A stretch of 64,000 nt of DNA from Prevotella sp. UBA4330 (GTDB lineage Bacteria > Bacteroidota > Bacteroidia > Bacteroidales > Bacteroidaceae): the NCBI GenBank assembly GCA_002394385.1, contig DGTS01000036.1, positions 24,124 to 88,123 of the forward strand, given 5' to 3'. This document shows, piece after piece, positions 43,645 to 53,576 of the stretch. The notes under the pieces are model-generated. The model worked only from the letters and a program-made list of their open reading frames with translations, had not been told where the DNA came from and searched no databases. Made by a program: the position numbers and the translations under genes. Within the stretch, counting starts at the first letter, position 1; every line of letters begins with the position of its first letter.

Positions 43645-45540
43645 TTAGTCCACGATGGGTTGCTTGCTGAACGTCTGGAAGTACTTCAGACACACGTCGC
43701 GCCACTCCTGTGCGTTATACACTTGGTGGTTCATGCGCTCCGTAACCTCCTCGTAGCGCTGTTTATCGACGTGCATCCACGCCCTGTTCCATGCCTCGCG
43801 GTGCAGTTTCACCTTCTCCACGCCGCGGTTGTAGTGCATGTTCAGTTCCTGCCATAGTGTGCGTCCGCTCTTCATCTTGTATGTCCAGGGCACATGGTGG
43901 AACCACAGCAGATACTCCTCGGGGCATGTCTCTATGTTGTCGTAGAGGCTGCGGTAAGGCTCGCGATACTGCGATGTGGCGTTGGTTCCGCGTGACGAGC
44001 GGTCGAATCCCACGCCTTCGGCATCTGCCTTGTGATAATACACCGGGCACCACTCAATGGGGTATTCCGCCTTGAAGCCGTCAGGCTCGGGACCGTAGTG
44101 GTGGTCGAACTTGAAGATGTGGTGCAGTCCGAGTGGCATCATGTAGTCAACACATGCCTCGCGGCTCTCCATCATCACCTCGGTAATGGGCTTCACAAAC
44201 TGCTCGTCCTGTGTGAATGTCTGGCAAAGCCATTCCTTGGCAATCTCCTCTGCCGACAGTTGCGGGTTCCATGCCAGACGTCCGAAGGCATACCAGTTGG
44301 CCTGAGAGAAGTGGTGTCCGCACCAGTTGCGGTCGTCGCCGATATTTGCCACTCCTGCAATGCCGACAAGACTCTCTGGCGATACAAACGAGAAGAACTC
44401 CTTCCACATCGTGGCGAGATATACAAGATGGCGCGACTGTCCCAGATATTCCTGTGTTATCTGCAGTTCCACCATGTTTGGCGTCTCCTGAATCTGGTCG
44501 AAGATAGGGCTGTAAGGCTCGCGCGGCTGGAAGTCGAGCGGTCCGTTCTTGGTTTGCAGGATAACGTTCGGGCGGAACTTGCCGTCGAGAGGCTTGAACT
44601 CCGACACCGCCTGCTTCACGCGGTCCTCGCCTTTGTGGTTGGCACCATAGACGAAGCAGCGCCACATCACGATGCCGCCATAGGGCTGCAGGGCGTCGGC
44701 GAGCATATTGGCACCGTCGGCATGCGAGCGTTTGTAGTCGCCCGGGCCTGGCTGTCCTTCCGAGTTGGCCTTCACGAGGAATCCGCCGAAGTCGGGAATC
44801 AGCGCGTAAATCTCCTTTGCCTTCGCCTTCCACCATGCCGCCACGTCTTTGTCGAGCGGGTCGGCGGTCTTAGTTTCGCCCAGCGCCATCGGCGATGCGA
44901 AGTTTATGCTCAGATAAACCCTGATGCCGTATGGGCGCAACAGGTCGGCGTAAACCTTCACTGAGTCGAGATACTCCTTAGTGAGCATCTTCGGCGAGGC
45001 GTTCACGTTGTTCAGCACTGTGCCGTTGATGCCGAGCGAGGCGTTAGCACGTGCATATTGGGTTATTATCTGGTTGTTGATGCTGCCTGCGTTCCAGAAG
45101 ATGCTGTTGCCGGCATATCCGCGCTCTATCGAGCCGTCGAGGTTGTCCCAGTGGTTCAGGAGACGTATGCCGAAGGCTGGTGCCGAGAACTTTGTGAGGT
45201 CTTTTTTCAACTGCCCCTCGCCCTGAGTGCGCAGCAGGTCGTAAGCCCCGTAAAGCACGCCGATGTCGGTTCCTGCCTCAATGGTGACGTTGTCCTTTGT
45301 GCCTTTTATGGCGAACGCGCCGTCCTTAGCGCCGTTCTCGCTCACCACGAGTTGCACTTTCGCCCCCTGCCAGTAGTGTTTCAGTTCGCTGATAGCGATG
45401 TTGATTGTTTCCGACTGCTTGTTAGCGGTCACTTTCGCCTTGTTCACTTCGTTGTAACGCAGCCACAGGTCGTGCCCGTCTTCTGCGCTTGCCGCGATGC
45501 AGTACAGCATTGTCGCGAGCAAGAAAAGCAAATTCTTCAT
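43645..45540 (-). CDS. GH67 alpha-glucuronidase
   Basis: A 631-residue exported enzyme that releases (4-O-methyl-)glucuronic acid from xylo-oligosaccharides. It has a signal peptide ending IAASAEDG, an N-terminal small domain (DLWLRYNEV), and a TIM barrel (about 140-470) with 'GFLVKANSEGQPGPGDYKRSHADGANMLADAL' (nucleophile/acid region) and 'MWKEFFSF', then a C-terminal helical domain. The start at 45540 is chosen for the signal peptide; the longer open frame runs through the HTCS stop region. It lies 13 bases downstream of the HTCS gene, so both are likely co-transcribed. Confidence 0.92.
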   Translation of the reverse strand: MKNLLFLLATMLYCIAASAEDGHDLWLRYNEVNKAKVTANKQSETINIAISELKHYWQGAKVQLVVSENGAKDGAFAIKGTKDNVTIEAGTDIGVLYGAYDLLRTQGEGQLKKDLTKFSAPAFGIRLLNHWDNLDGSIERGYAGNSIFWNAGSINNQIITQYARANASLGINGTVLNNVNASPKMLTKEYLDSVKVYADLLRPYGIRVYLSINFASPMALGETKTADPLDKDVAAWWKAKAKEIYALIPDFGGFLVKANSEGQPGPGDYKRSHADGANMLADALQPYGGIVMWRCFVYGANHKGEDRVKQAVSEFKPLDGKFRPNVILQTKNGPLDFQPREPYSPIFDQIQETPNMVELQITQEYLGQSRHLVYLATMWKEFFSFVSPESLVGIAGVANIGDDRNWCGHHFSQANWYAFGRLAWNPQLSAEEIAKEWLCQTFTQDEQFVKPITEVMMESREACVDYMMPLGLHHIFKFDHHYGPEPDGFKAEYPIEWCPVYYHKADAEGVGFDRSSRGTNATSQYREPYRSLYDNIETCPEEYLLWFHHVPWTYKMKSGRTLWQELNMHYNRGVEKVKLHREAWNRAWMHVDKQRYEEVTERMNHQVYNAQEWRDVCLKYFQTFSKQPIVD

Positions 45541-45553
45541 TAGTGTTTGTTTA

Positions 45554-48500
45554 TTATTGTTGTTTCGTTTCGGGGTTATCTTCGCTTTCGGCGTTGTTCT
45601 TGCTTTCGGCGTTGTTGGCTCTCTCGTCGCTGTCGTCGTGCTTCTGCTCGGCATATTCGGATGGAGTGATGCCGAAATGTTTCTTGAACACCGTCGAGAA
45701 GTGGGTCTGGTTGTTGAATCCCACGGCGTATGCCACCTGCGTGACGTTAATCTTACGCTGGCGTATGAGGCTCGCCGCCTGTTCCAGACGCAGGTTGCGT
45801 ATGAAGTCGCCAGCCGATATTCCCGTAATCTCTTTCATCTTGCGGTGGAGTTGCGCACGGCTTATTCCGACGTTCTCGGTGAGTTTCTCCACGTTGAACT
45901 CAGGGTCGGAGAGGTGTTCGTTGATGCACTTCATGATGCGGTCCATCAGTTCGTCGTTGTTGCTCTTCACCTCCATCTTCTCCAGTTTCGCCTCCTGTCG
46001 CTGTGCTCCTGAGAACTTTCCGCGCAGACGGCGCACGTTGTCGATGAGGTTGTCGATGAGGATATGCAGTTCGTCCATGCTGAACGGCTTGGCGAGATAG
46101 GCATCGGCGCCGCGTCGCAGTCCCTCCAGGCGGTCTTTCACCTCTGCCTTCGATGTGAGCAGTATCACCGGCACGTCGCTGATGTTGGGGTTGCCCTTGA
46201 TGTTCTTCAGCAGTGTTATGCCGTCCATTTCGGGCATCATGATGTCCGAAATCACGAGGTCGTAGTCGCTTGTCAGCAGTGCTTTCAGCGCCTCCTTGCC
46301 GTTAGGTGCTGCATCGAAGCGGTACCAGTTGCCCAGTTCGTTGCGTATGTAACTTGCAATTTCCTCCTCGTCGTCGGCGATGAGAATCTTGAAGTTCTTG
46401 TTGGCGCGTGTCTTGCTGTTGGCATTGGCGGCGTTGATGGCGGCAATCTGTGCTGTGTCTTCAATCATGTCGGGCGACAGGTGGTCTTTCCCCTTGGGCA
46501 GAGTTACGGTGAGCACGGTGCCCCGCACGCCGTCGGTGCGGTTGTTTGCCTTTATCGTTCCGCCGTGCAGTTCCACTATTGCCTTGCTCAGGTTCAGTCC
46601 GATGCCGGTGCCGTCGAGATGCACGTCGCGTGCGTTGCTTCCCTGATAGAATCGCTCGAAGAGTTTGTCGGTGTTGCTCTCTTTCAGCCCGATGCCGTTG
46701 TCGATGACTCTGATTACCACGTTCCGCTCCTCCTCGGCAAGCAATATGTTGATGTCTCCGCCGTCGAAGGTATATTTGAAGGCGTTGCTCAGCAGGTTGC
46801 TGATTACCTTGTCGAAGTTCAGTCGGTCTATCCATGCCGTCACGGGCTTTGCCTCGCGTGCCTTAACCCTGCCTTCGGGTGTCTCCACCTCGAAGGTGTA
46901 GTGCATGTTTCGCTGCTGCGCGTTGTACTGATACAGCGTATATATACCGTTGATGAACTGCACGAGGTTGGTCTCGCGGCATTGCAGTTTCATCTGTTTC
47001 TTGTCTATCTTGCTCTCGTCGAGAATCTGGTTCACCAGTTGTTGCAGCCTCTGCGCGTTGCGGTCGATGGTCTCGATGTCGTTGAGGCTTTCCTCGTCGA
47101 ACGCCTTGGTCTTCAGTTTCTTCAGCGGACCCATGATTAGCGTCAGCGGCGAGCGTATGTCGTGGGTGGCGTTGATGAGGAACTTCATCTTCGACTCCTC
47201 CATCTCAATCATTCGCTTGCGCTCGATGTAGTAGATGCCGAGAGTGATGATGCCCGCCGCCGCCATGCCATAGAGTATGAACGCCCATATCGAGGCGTAC
47301 CACGGGTCTTTCACCCTGACCACTATCTGCTTGGTGTTCTTCGAGTAAACGCCGTTGCTCTGTGCCCTCACCTCGATGACATACTTGCCTGGTTTCATCT
47401 TGTTGAACGAGATGGCGTTGTTCCCCTCACCGGTGGGAGTCCATGTGTCGCCGCCGTTGATGCGGTATTCAAAGTTGATGTTGTCGGCGTTTCTGAATGT
47501 GAGCAGCGAGAACTCCATGGTGAAACTGTTCTCGTTGTACGGCACGCTGAAGTGGTCTTGGAAGCAGTCCTTCGGCTTGCCATCGACGATGAAGTTGGTA
47601 AGGTAGATGTCGCCCATCTCCATGTGCTGCTTCTTCACCTCCTCTGGATAGAATGTGGTGATGCCTTCGCTGGTGCCATAGGCTATCATGTCGTCTTCGG
47701 TATGTATCGCAGCGCCCAGGATATACTCCTTGGTGATGAGTCCGTTGCCGCTGATATGGTCTATAAACTGCTTGTCTTTCGGACTGTAGTGCCATATACC
47801 CATTGATGTGCTCAGCCACATGTCGCCGGCATGGTCGAATGTTATGCTGTATATGATTTTGTCCGACAGTTTCTCGGCGTTCTTGAAAGGCTCTACCTTG
47901 TTTTGGTCTCTGAGGTAGATGAACATTCCCTCGTGTGTTCCTATTAATATATTGCCTTTGTCGTTCTCGTTGATGGCGGAGCACTGCACATGGTTCAGTT
48001 GCACGTCCCATCCCAGCGACTTGAACGACTGTTTCTCCGGGTCGAAGCACGAGATGCCACTCGTGGTGCCTATCCACAGCAGTCCGCGGCTGTCGTAGTA
48101 GAGTGCCTTTATCCAGTCGTTGCAGAGCACTCCGCGTGCCTTGTCCTTGTCGCGCATGCTGTAAGTCTGTGTTTCGCCGGTGTTGGTGTTGTGTACGATG
48201 AGTCCCTTTCCGTAGTTGCAGATGAACAGGGTGCCGCGCGAGTCGTCGGTGATGCAGTTCAGTCCCCATCCGTCTGTTTCCAGTTGTGTCTGCATGGCGC
48301 CTGTGGCTGGCGAGTATCTGTTCACCTTGTTCTCCGAGCATAGCCAGTACTGGCCGCGCTTGTCGCGGTAGATGTTGTTCGCCGTTGGCAGGGTGTTGGG
48401 CATAGGGTTCACCTTTCCCTTCTCGTCAAAGCGATAGACTCCCGAGTTCTGCACGGTGCAGAGGATACTGTTGTCGTCGCCCAGAGCAAGCGAGGAAACA

Positions 48501-49549
48501 CTGCTTCCGATGCTGTGTCCTTGTTTCTCGAAGGTGTATGACTCGAAAAGGTCCTTGTGCTGGCTCATCTGGAAGAGTCCTTTCTTGTAGCAACTCACCC
48601 ACAGGTTGCCGTCCTTGTCCTCCATGATGTCGTTGATGTTTGAGGAGGTCAGGTCGAAGTCGTTGTTCTCGCTGTTCACAACCTCGGCAGAGATGGTGCC
48701 TTTCCTTATCACGTAAAGTCCGTTTCCTGCCGTTCCGAGGTATAGGTTGCCCTCGCGGTCGAGACGTGCCTTCAGTATGGAAGCCTTGTCAGAGAGCACC
48801 GAGAGGTCGTATCCCGCATCGTCAATCTCGCCTGTGCTGTAGTCATAACGCAGGATGCCGTGGTGGCAAACGATGATAAAGCCGCGGTTGTCGGTGCGTA
48901 TGAATGACATCGGAGGACCGCAAGGCGACTCGTAGTCCTTAAACTCTGTGGGGTTGCCGTCCTTCACTGTGATGCGCGTCAGCGTCACCAGGTGGCTCGA
49001 ACGCCACAGATGGTGCTGGTCGTCCTCGAAGATACGGCTGTAGAACTCGTCAACATCGCGTTTCACGAACGAGTCGAGCCTCCTTATATGGTCTTCTCCC
49101 TTGCGTATCACAAAGAGTCCCTCGCCCGCCGTTCCTATGAGGATGTCGCCGTTTGAGGTCTCGAGCAGTGCGTTGGCTCGCGGCCTTACGTTGCCCGGGA
49201 AGCGGTAGCGGCGGAAGTTGTTGTTATGGTAATCATATTGCGCCAGACCGTAGGTGCATCCCACCCACAGCCGTCCCTCGCTGTCGCTCATCAGTCTCAC
49301 CACCTCGTTGTCCACGATGGTGGTGCTGTCGTCCTTATTATATAAATAAGGTGTAAACCTGTAACCGTCGAACTTGTTCAGTCCGTATTCTGTTCCAATC
49401 CATATAAAGCCATACTTGTCCTGCATCACACAGTCGATGAGACTGCTTGTCATCTTATCGCTGGTGTATAGCCGCGACATTCCGGCCCTTATCATCAGCG
49501 ACAAGAGCAGCAGGCATGCAATCGTACAAAAATGTTTCAGTCTTTTCAT
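45554..49549 (-). CDS. Hybrid two-component system regulator (HTCS) of xylan use
   Basis: A 1331-residue one-protein sensor and regulator. It has an N-terminal signal/TM, about 14 two-component propeller repeats in the periplasm (about 25-680), a Y_Y_Y domain (about 690-755), a TM helix (about 760-780), HisKA with phospho-His in NATHDIRSPLTL (near 796), HATPase (about 930-1035), a receiver with phospho-Asp in VISDIMMPEMDG (near 1104), and an AraC-type HTH (about 1215-1310). It would bind xylo-oligosaccharides and activate the flanking genes. The divergent symporter-GH10-GH43 operon matches the organisation I recall around xynR in Prevotella bryantii. Confidence 0.93.
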   Translation of the reverse strand: MKRLKHFCTIACLLLLSLMIRAGMSRLYTSDKMTSSLIDCVMQDKYGFIWIGTEYGLNKFDGYRFTPYLYNKDDSTTIVDNEVVRLMSDSEGRLWVGCTYGLAQYDYHNNNFRRYRFPGNVRPRANALLETSNGDILIGTAGEGLFVIRKGEDHIRRLDSFVKRDVDEFYSRIFEDDQHHLWRSSHLVTLTRITVKDGNPTEFKDYESPCGPPMSFIRTDNRGFIIVCHHGILRYDYSTGEIDDAGYDLSVLSDKASILKARLDREGNLYLGTAGNGLYVIRKGTISAEVVNSENNDFDLTSSNINDIMEDKDGNLWVSCYKKGLFQMSQHKDLFESYTFEKQGHSIGSSVSSLALGDDNSILCTVQNSGVYRFDEKGKVNPMPNTLPTANNIYRDKRGQYWLCSENKVNRYSPATGAMQTQLETDGWGLNCITDDSRGTLFICNYGKGLIVHNTNTGETQTYSMRDKDKARGVLCNDWIKALYYDSRGLLWIGTTSGISCFDPEKQSFKSLGWDVQLNHVQCSAINENDKGNILIGTHEGMFIYLRDQNKVEPFKNAEKLSDKIIYSITFDHAGDMWLSTSMGIWHYSPKDKQFIDHISGNGLITKEYILGAAIHTEDDMIAYGTSEGITTFYPEEVKKQHMEMGDIYLTNFIVDGKPKDCFQDHFSVPYNENSFTMEFSLLTFRNADNINFEYRINGGDTWTPTGEGNNAISFNKMKPGKYVIEVRAQSNGVYSKNTKQIVVRVKDPWYASIWAFILYGMAAAGIITLGIYYIERKRMIEMEESKMKFLINATHDIRSPLTLIMGPLKKLKTKAFDEESLNDIETIDRNAQRLQQLVNQILDESKIDKKQMKLQCRETNLVQFINGIYTLYQYNAQQRNMHYTFEVETPEGRVKAREAKPVTAWIDRLNFDKVISNLLSNAFKYTFDGGDINILLAEEERNVVIRVIDNGIGLKESNTDKLFERFYQGSNARDVHLDGTGIGLNLSKAIVELHGGTIKANNRTDGVRGTVLTVTLPKGKDHLSPDMIEDTAQIAAINAANANSKTRANKNFKILIADDEEEIASYIRNELGNWYRFDAAPNGKEALKALLTSDYDLVISDIMMPEMDGITLLKNIKGNPNISDVPVILLTSKAEVKDRLEGLRRGADAYLAKPFSMDELHILIDNLIDNVRRLRGKFSGAQRQEAKLEKMEVKSNNDELMDRIMKCINEHLSDPEFNVEKLTENVGISRAQLHRKMKEITGISAGDFIRNLRLEQAASLIRQRKINVTQVAYAVGFNNQTHFSTVFKKHFGITPSEYAEQKHDDSDERANNAESKNNAESEDNPETKQQ

Positions 49550-49615
49550 CTTTTATGGTTACTACGGTTAATAAGTTGTATGGTGTAAAGGATTTGTAAA
49601 CATGCATTTTCACGG

Positions 49616-49623
49616 CAAAGTTA
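49616..49623 (-). promoter_or_regulatory. -7 box of the HTCS gene
   Basis: Minus-strand TAACTTTG, about 65 bases before the ATG. The -33 element is not clear. The 311-base divergent gap (49550-49860) holds this box, the symporter box at 49752-49759 and no gene. Confidence 0.6.
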
Positions 49624-49751
49624 AGAAATTAAATTCATACATGAAACATTTGGCACCCTCCTTTTGCAACAAATTATATGTAAAAAATTGAAATGAGACA
49701 TAAAGAAACAAAAACGCAACAAAAAGAATGGTAGATGTGCGCAAGAATGAT

Positions 49752-49759
49752 TATATTTG
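49752..49759 (+). promoter_or_regulatory. -7 box of the symporter-GH10-GH43 operon
   Basis: TATATTTG, about 100 bases before the ATG at 49861. The -33 position lacks a good TTG, as expected for an activator-dependent promoter driven by the HTCS. The sequence between 49660 and 49730 is a candidate for its binding site. Confidence 0.6.
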
Positions 49760-49860
49760 CACCATTATTTTAGAATAACACTAATAATTCTGATTCTTTG
49801 AACACGGATTTCTTAGTAGTTTAACGCAGAGCATAACTATAAAAACAATAATTAACAACA

Positions 49861-51264
49861 ATGGAAAACAATCAAACCCTTAACGAAGCAAAAGGCTTCT
49901 ACAAACTTTCTTGGCTCCAACGTATCGGCTTCGGCTCGGGCGACCTGGCGCAAAATCTTATATTCCAAACGGTAGCGTGCTACTTGATGATTTACCTGAC
50001 AACGGTGTTGAAGATTAGTCCTGCTTTTGTCAGCGGACTTATCCTTACCGTCCGACTCATTGATTGTTTTTGGAGTCCGGTGGTAGGACGCTATATCGAC
50101 AATCGCAACCCCAAGTTGGGCAAATACCGTGCATATCTTCTCTACGGTGGTATCCCCCTCACCGTGGCTGCATGCCTTTTGATGCTTCCGCAGGCTGCCA
50201 CATGGCCCATGTGGCTGAAGATTGTGTATGCATCAGTGAGTTACACGGTGCTCAGTATGATTTACTCGGTGGTTAACATACCTTACGGATCGATTATGGC
50301 AAGTATGACTCGCGACAACGACGAGGTGCTCATCCTCACCTCAACGCGAATGGTATGTGCCAACATCGGTCAGATTGTGGTTCAGGCTGGCTTCCCTATC
50401 GGACTCGCTATGTGCGTTCATACGGCAATAGACTGGAACCAGGCAACATTCATGGCCATCGGAACGATTCCTGCCTTCATCATACTGCCCTCAATGCCAA
50501 TACTGAAGAAATGGCTGGGCAAGAAAGGTCTTTACTACACTCTCCTGTCAATCGGTCTTGTGGGATTTGCCATTCTGTTTGTCATTGGCAAGTTCTTCGA
50601 TGTTCAGAGTTGCAACACCATCGTGCAGATAGCAAAGGTGATGACAGGTGTCGGACTCCTCGTGGGTTCTTTGATGTGGGCTCTCGTTCCTGAGGTCATC
50701 ACCGAGGCGGAGTATCGCACGGGCAACCGTCCTGCCGCTACGGTAAACGCGCTTGCAGGTGTAGCCTTCAAGGCAGGATTCTCCGTTGCCGGCTGGATTA
50801 CTCCTCTGGTTATGGGATGGATAGGATTTAACTTCGCCACAGAGCAGTCTGCCCTGCCAGTAGAGCCCAGCGCATGGTTCACTGTTACATGTGTCTTCGC
50901 CATCGTAGGCTTCATCCTCCTGATGCTTTGCTTCAAGGGCAGCAAGGAGAATATCACCACAACTCCAGATAAACCTGTCACATTCGGCGAGATGTGGGAG
51001 GAGTTCAAGGCTAACAAGTGCCTGCAGTTGGTGCTCAGCATCTTCGTAGTGGTGTTCCTAGCATCGTTTATCAGCGGACCGGTAAATGCTTATTACCCGA
51101 AACTGGCCAACTACTCTGACATCGCGCAGAATGCAATACTGTGGTTCACATGTATCATTCCCGCTATTCTTCTCGTTGTGGTAGGTTATCTGGTTTATAA
51201 GTACCCTCTTACCGATGAGAGACTTGACGAAATCAACAGAGAAATAGAGGCACGCCACAAATGA
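49861..51264 (+). CDS. Glycoside-pentoside-hexuronide cation symporter (MFS)
   Basis: A 467-residue inner-membrane transporter with about 12 TM segments. The start 'LSWLQRIGFGSGDLAQNLIF' (GxGD motif) and 'GRYIDNRNPKLGKYRAYLLYG' match the GPH family (MelB/XynP type), which moves oligosaccharides or glycosides with Na+ or H+. In this setting it would carry xylo-oligosaccharides to the cytoplasm. It overlaps the GH10 gene by 4 bases (ATGA) and begins the operon; the P. bryantii equivalent is called XynD, as I recall. Confidence 0.93.
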   Translation: MENNQTLNEAKGFYKLSWLQRIGFGSGDLAQNLIFQTVACYLMIYLTTVLKISPAFVSGLILTVRLIDCFWSPVVGRYIDNRNPKLGKYRAYLLYGGIPLTVAACLLMLPQAATWPMWLKIVYASVSYTVLSMIYSVVNIPYGSIMASMTRDNDEVLILTSTRMVCANIGQIVVQAGFPIGLAMCVHTAIDWNQATFMAIGTIPAFIILPSMPILKKWLGKKGLYYTLLSIGLVGFAILFVIGKFFDVQSCNTIVQIAKVMTGVGLLVGSLMWALVPEVITEAEYRTGNRPAATVNALAGVAFKAGFSVAGWITPLVMGWIGFNFATEQSALPVEPSAWFTVTCVFAIVGFILLMLCFKGSKENITTTPDKPVTFGEMWEEFKANKCLQLVLSIFVVVFLASFISGPVNAYYPKLANYSDIAQNAILWFTCIIPAILLVVVGYLVYKYPLTDERLDEINREIEARHK

Positions 51265-52370
51265 AAAACAAAATAAAGATATTGATATCCTGTCTGGCCA
51301 TGATGCCGTTGGCATCTATGGCTCAGCAGGGGTTGAAGGATGCCATTGGCAAGTATTGCCTTATTGGAGCGGCAGTTAATCAGTGGCAGAGTGACGGACA
51401 GGTGCCACAGGCAGATGCTGTGCTTGCCAAGCACTTTAACTGTGTGGTGGCTGAGAACTGCATGAAACCAGAGGTGCTGGCACCGGCAGAAGGCATCTTC
51501 GACTTCCGTGTGGCCGACAAGTTTGTCAACTATGCACGGCAGTTGGGACTGAAGGTGAACGGACACTGCCTGGTATGGCACTCACAGGCTCCCGACTGGT
51601 GGTTCACCAATGGCTATACCGCCATGCCCGCATCCAAGGAAGTGCTGAAGGAGCGTCTCATCAAGCACATCAAGACCGTCGTGGGACATTTCAAGGGACA
51701 GGTCTTCGGATGGGATGTTGTCAACGAGGCCATCAACGACGACGGCTCGTTCCGCAAGTCGCCATATTATAACTTGTTGGGCGAGGAGTTCATCGAGATT
51801 GCTTTCCGTGCCGCCCACGAGGCAGACCCCGATGCCGAACTCTACTATAACGACTACTCCATGTCTGGAGCAGCCAAGCGTGAGGCTGTATGCCGCCTGG
51901 TGAAGAACCTGAAGGCAAAGGGACTTCGTATCGATGGCGTGGGAATGCAGAGCCACAACGGATTAGACTATCCCAATCTGGAGGAATACGAGAAGAGCAT
52001 TGATGCCTTTGCTGCCTGTGGCGTGAAGGTAATGATAACAGAACTCGACATCAATGTGCTGCCTAATCCGGAAGGATTCGGAGGCGCCGCTGTAGAGCAG
52101 AACTTCGAGTTCCAGCAGAAGTACAATCCCTATGCCGCAGGTTTGCCTGCCGCTAAGCAGAAAGAACTGGACAAACGCTGGCTCGACCTGTTCAAGATTT
52201 ATTATAAGCATCGTTCGCAGATTAGCCGCATCACTTTGTGGGGCGTATGCGACGAGAACTCATGGCTCAACGGATGGCCTATCAAGGGGCGCACAAACTA
52301 CCCGCTGCTCTTCGACCGCCAGTACAAGGCGAAGCCCGTTGTTGACGAAATCATCAAACTTTATAAATAA
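51261..52370 (+). CDS. GH10 endo-1,4-beta-xylanase
   Basis: A 369-residue exported xylanase (signal peptide ends SMAQQG) that cleaves internal beta-1,4-xylose bonds. A TIM barrel has the acid/base Glu in FGWDVVNEAIND (near 156), the nucleophile Glu in MITELDINVLP (near 263), and the conserved 'GHCLVWHSQAPDWW' strand. No carbohydrate-binding module and no lipobox are present, so it is probably periplasmic. Its start overlaps the symporter stop in ATGA. It is equivalent in position to xynA of P. bryantii. Confidence 0.95.
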   Translation: MKNKIKILISCLAMMPLASMAQQGLKDAIGKYCLIGAAVNQWQSDGQVPQADAVLAKHFNCVVAENCMKPEVLAPAEGIFDFRVADKFVNYARQLGLKVNGHCLVWHSQAPDWWFTNGYTAMPASKEVLKERLIKHIKTVVGHFKGQVFGWDVVNEAINDDGSFRKSPYYNLLGEEFIEIAFRAAHEADPDAELYYNDYSMSGAAKREAVCRLVKNLKAKGLRIDGVGMQSHNGLDYPNLEEYEKSIDAFAACGVKVMITELDINVLPNPEGFGGAAVEQNFEFQQKYNPYAAGLPAAKQKELDKRWLDLFKIYYKHRSQISRITLWGVCDENSWLNGWPIKGRTNYPLLFDRQYKAKPVVDEIIKLYK

Positions 52371-52398
52371 CCCAGAAACTTTTTAATACAGAAAGAAT

Positions 52399-53430
52399 AT
52401 GAAACCACGTTATCTTTTCCCGAATGATTATATGGCTGACCCTTCAGCCAATGTGTTTAACGGACGCCTTTACGTCTATCCTTCGCACGACTGGGATGCC
52501 GGCGAATGTTTCGACGACGACGGCGGACACTTCCAGATGAAAGACTACCATGTGCTGTCGTGGGACGACATTGAGAATGGCGAAGTGACCGATCACGGCG
52601 TAATACTGGATGTCAAGGACGTGCCATGGGCAGAAAAACAGATGTGGGACAACGATGTCATCGAGAAGGACGGCAAGTACTTCCTCATCTTCTCGGCTAA
52701 AGACTTTGGCGGCGAGTTCCACCTCGGTGTGGCAGTGGCCGACAAGCCAGAGGGACCGTTCATCCCGCAGCCGCACCCCATCCGCGGCTCGTTCTCCATC
52801 GACCCCTGTGTCTTCAAGGACGACGACGGACAAATCTATTGCTTCTTCGGCGGACTGTGGGGCGGACAGTTGCAGTGGGCTCAGTCGCTTTATCACGGCT
52901 TTGCTGCCATCCCAGGCAAATACGGCGATGACAATGGACTCATCGACCTCGGACCTGCTCCCGACCATAAGACACAGTTGTTCGCAAAGCCCGACGCTCC
53001 GGCACTGCCCAGTTTCGTGGTGCGCATGAGCGACGATGTGATGCAGTTTGCTGAGGCTCCACGTCCTGTAATCATCCTCGACAAGAACGGCGAGCCACTG
53101 AAGGCAAGCGACCCGCACCGCTTCTTCGAGGCATCGTGGATGCACAAGTACAACGGCAAGTATTACTTCTCTTACTCTACAGGCGACAGCCACTTCCTGT
53201 GCTACGCCACTGGCGACAATCCTTACGGACCGTTCACCTATCAGGGCGTGATACTCGACCCCGTTGTAGGCTGGACAACCCACCACAGCATCGTGGAGTA
53301 CAAGGGACAGTGGTACCTCTTCTATCACGACTGTGTTCCTTCTAACGACATCACTCACCTTCGCTCACTGAAGGTGCAGCGCCTCTTCTACAACGAGGAC
53401 GGCACCATCCAGAAGGTGAAGAACGATTAA
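52399..53430 (+). CDS. GH43 beta-xylosidase/arabinofuranosidase, cytoplasmic
   Basis: A 343-residue five-bladed beta-propeller hydrolase without a signal peptide. The catalytic Asp is in DYMADPSANVFNG (near 12-16), the Asp pKa-modulator in GSFSIDPCVFKDDDG (near 134), and the acid Glu in HRFFEASWMHK (near 241). The absence of export signals places it in the cytoplasm, where it would finish oligosaccharides imported by the symporter. It is equivalent to xynB of P. bryantii. It is 28 bases after GH10 and followed by two strong hairpins (53441-53468 and 53506-53542). Confidence 0.94.
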   Translation: MKPRYLFPNDYMADPSANVFNGRLYVYPSHDWDAGECFDDDGGHFQMKDYHVLSWDDIENGEVTDHGVILDVKDVPWAEKQMWDNDVIEKDGKYFLIFSAKDFGGEFHLGVAVADKPEGPFIPQPHPIRGSFSIDPCVFKDDDGQIYCFFGGLWGGQLQWAQSLYHGFAAIPGKYGDDNGLIDLGPAPDHKTQLFAKPDAPALPSFVVRMSDDVMQFAEAPRPVIILDKNGEPLKASDPHRFFEASWMHKYNGKYYFSYSTGDSHFLCYATGDNPYGPFTYQGVILDPVVGWTTHHSIVEYKGQWYLFYHDCVPSNDITHLRSLKVQRLFYNEDGTIQKVKND

Positions 53431-53440
53431 CGATACAGCG

Positions 53441-53468
53441 CTTGATGGCATTTCGCAATGCCATCAAG
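53441..53468 (+). other. 12-bp perfect hairpin after GH43
   Basis: CTTGATGGCATT-TCGC-AATGCCATCAAG lies 10 bases past the GH43 stop. It lacks a T-run, so it may protect the 3' end of the xylan operon transcript or pause polymerase before the next hairpin. A partial copy of its right arm follows (53472-53488). Confidence 0.75.
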
Positions 53469-53505
53469 CATGTTTCGCAATGTCATTAATCATCATTTAA
53501 AAAGG

Positions 53506-53571
53506 AAAATAGCCTATATTGCCAACCAATATAGGCTATTTTACTTTCCAATATAGGCTATTTTACTTTCC
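53506..53571. terminator. Terminator hairpin with a tandem half-copy
   Basis: AAAATAGCCTATATT pairs perfectly with AATATAGGCTATTTT (15 bp, 7-base loop). The right arm plus 'actttcc' is then repeated once in tandem (53548-53571, period 22). It lies between the convergent xylan operon and the 53577 gene and is suited to terminate both, with T-runs on each side. Confidence 0.8.
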
Positions 53572-53576
53572 GCGTA

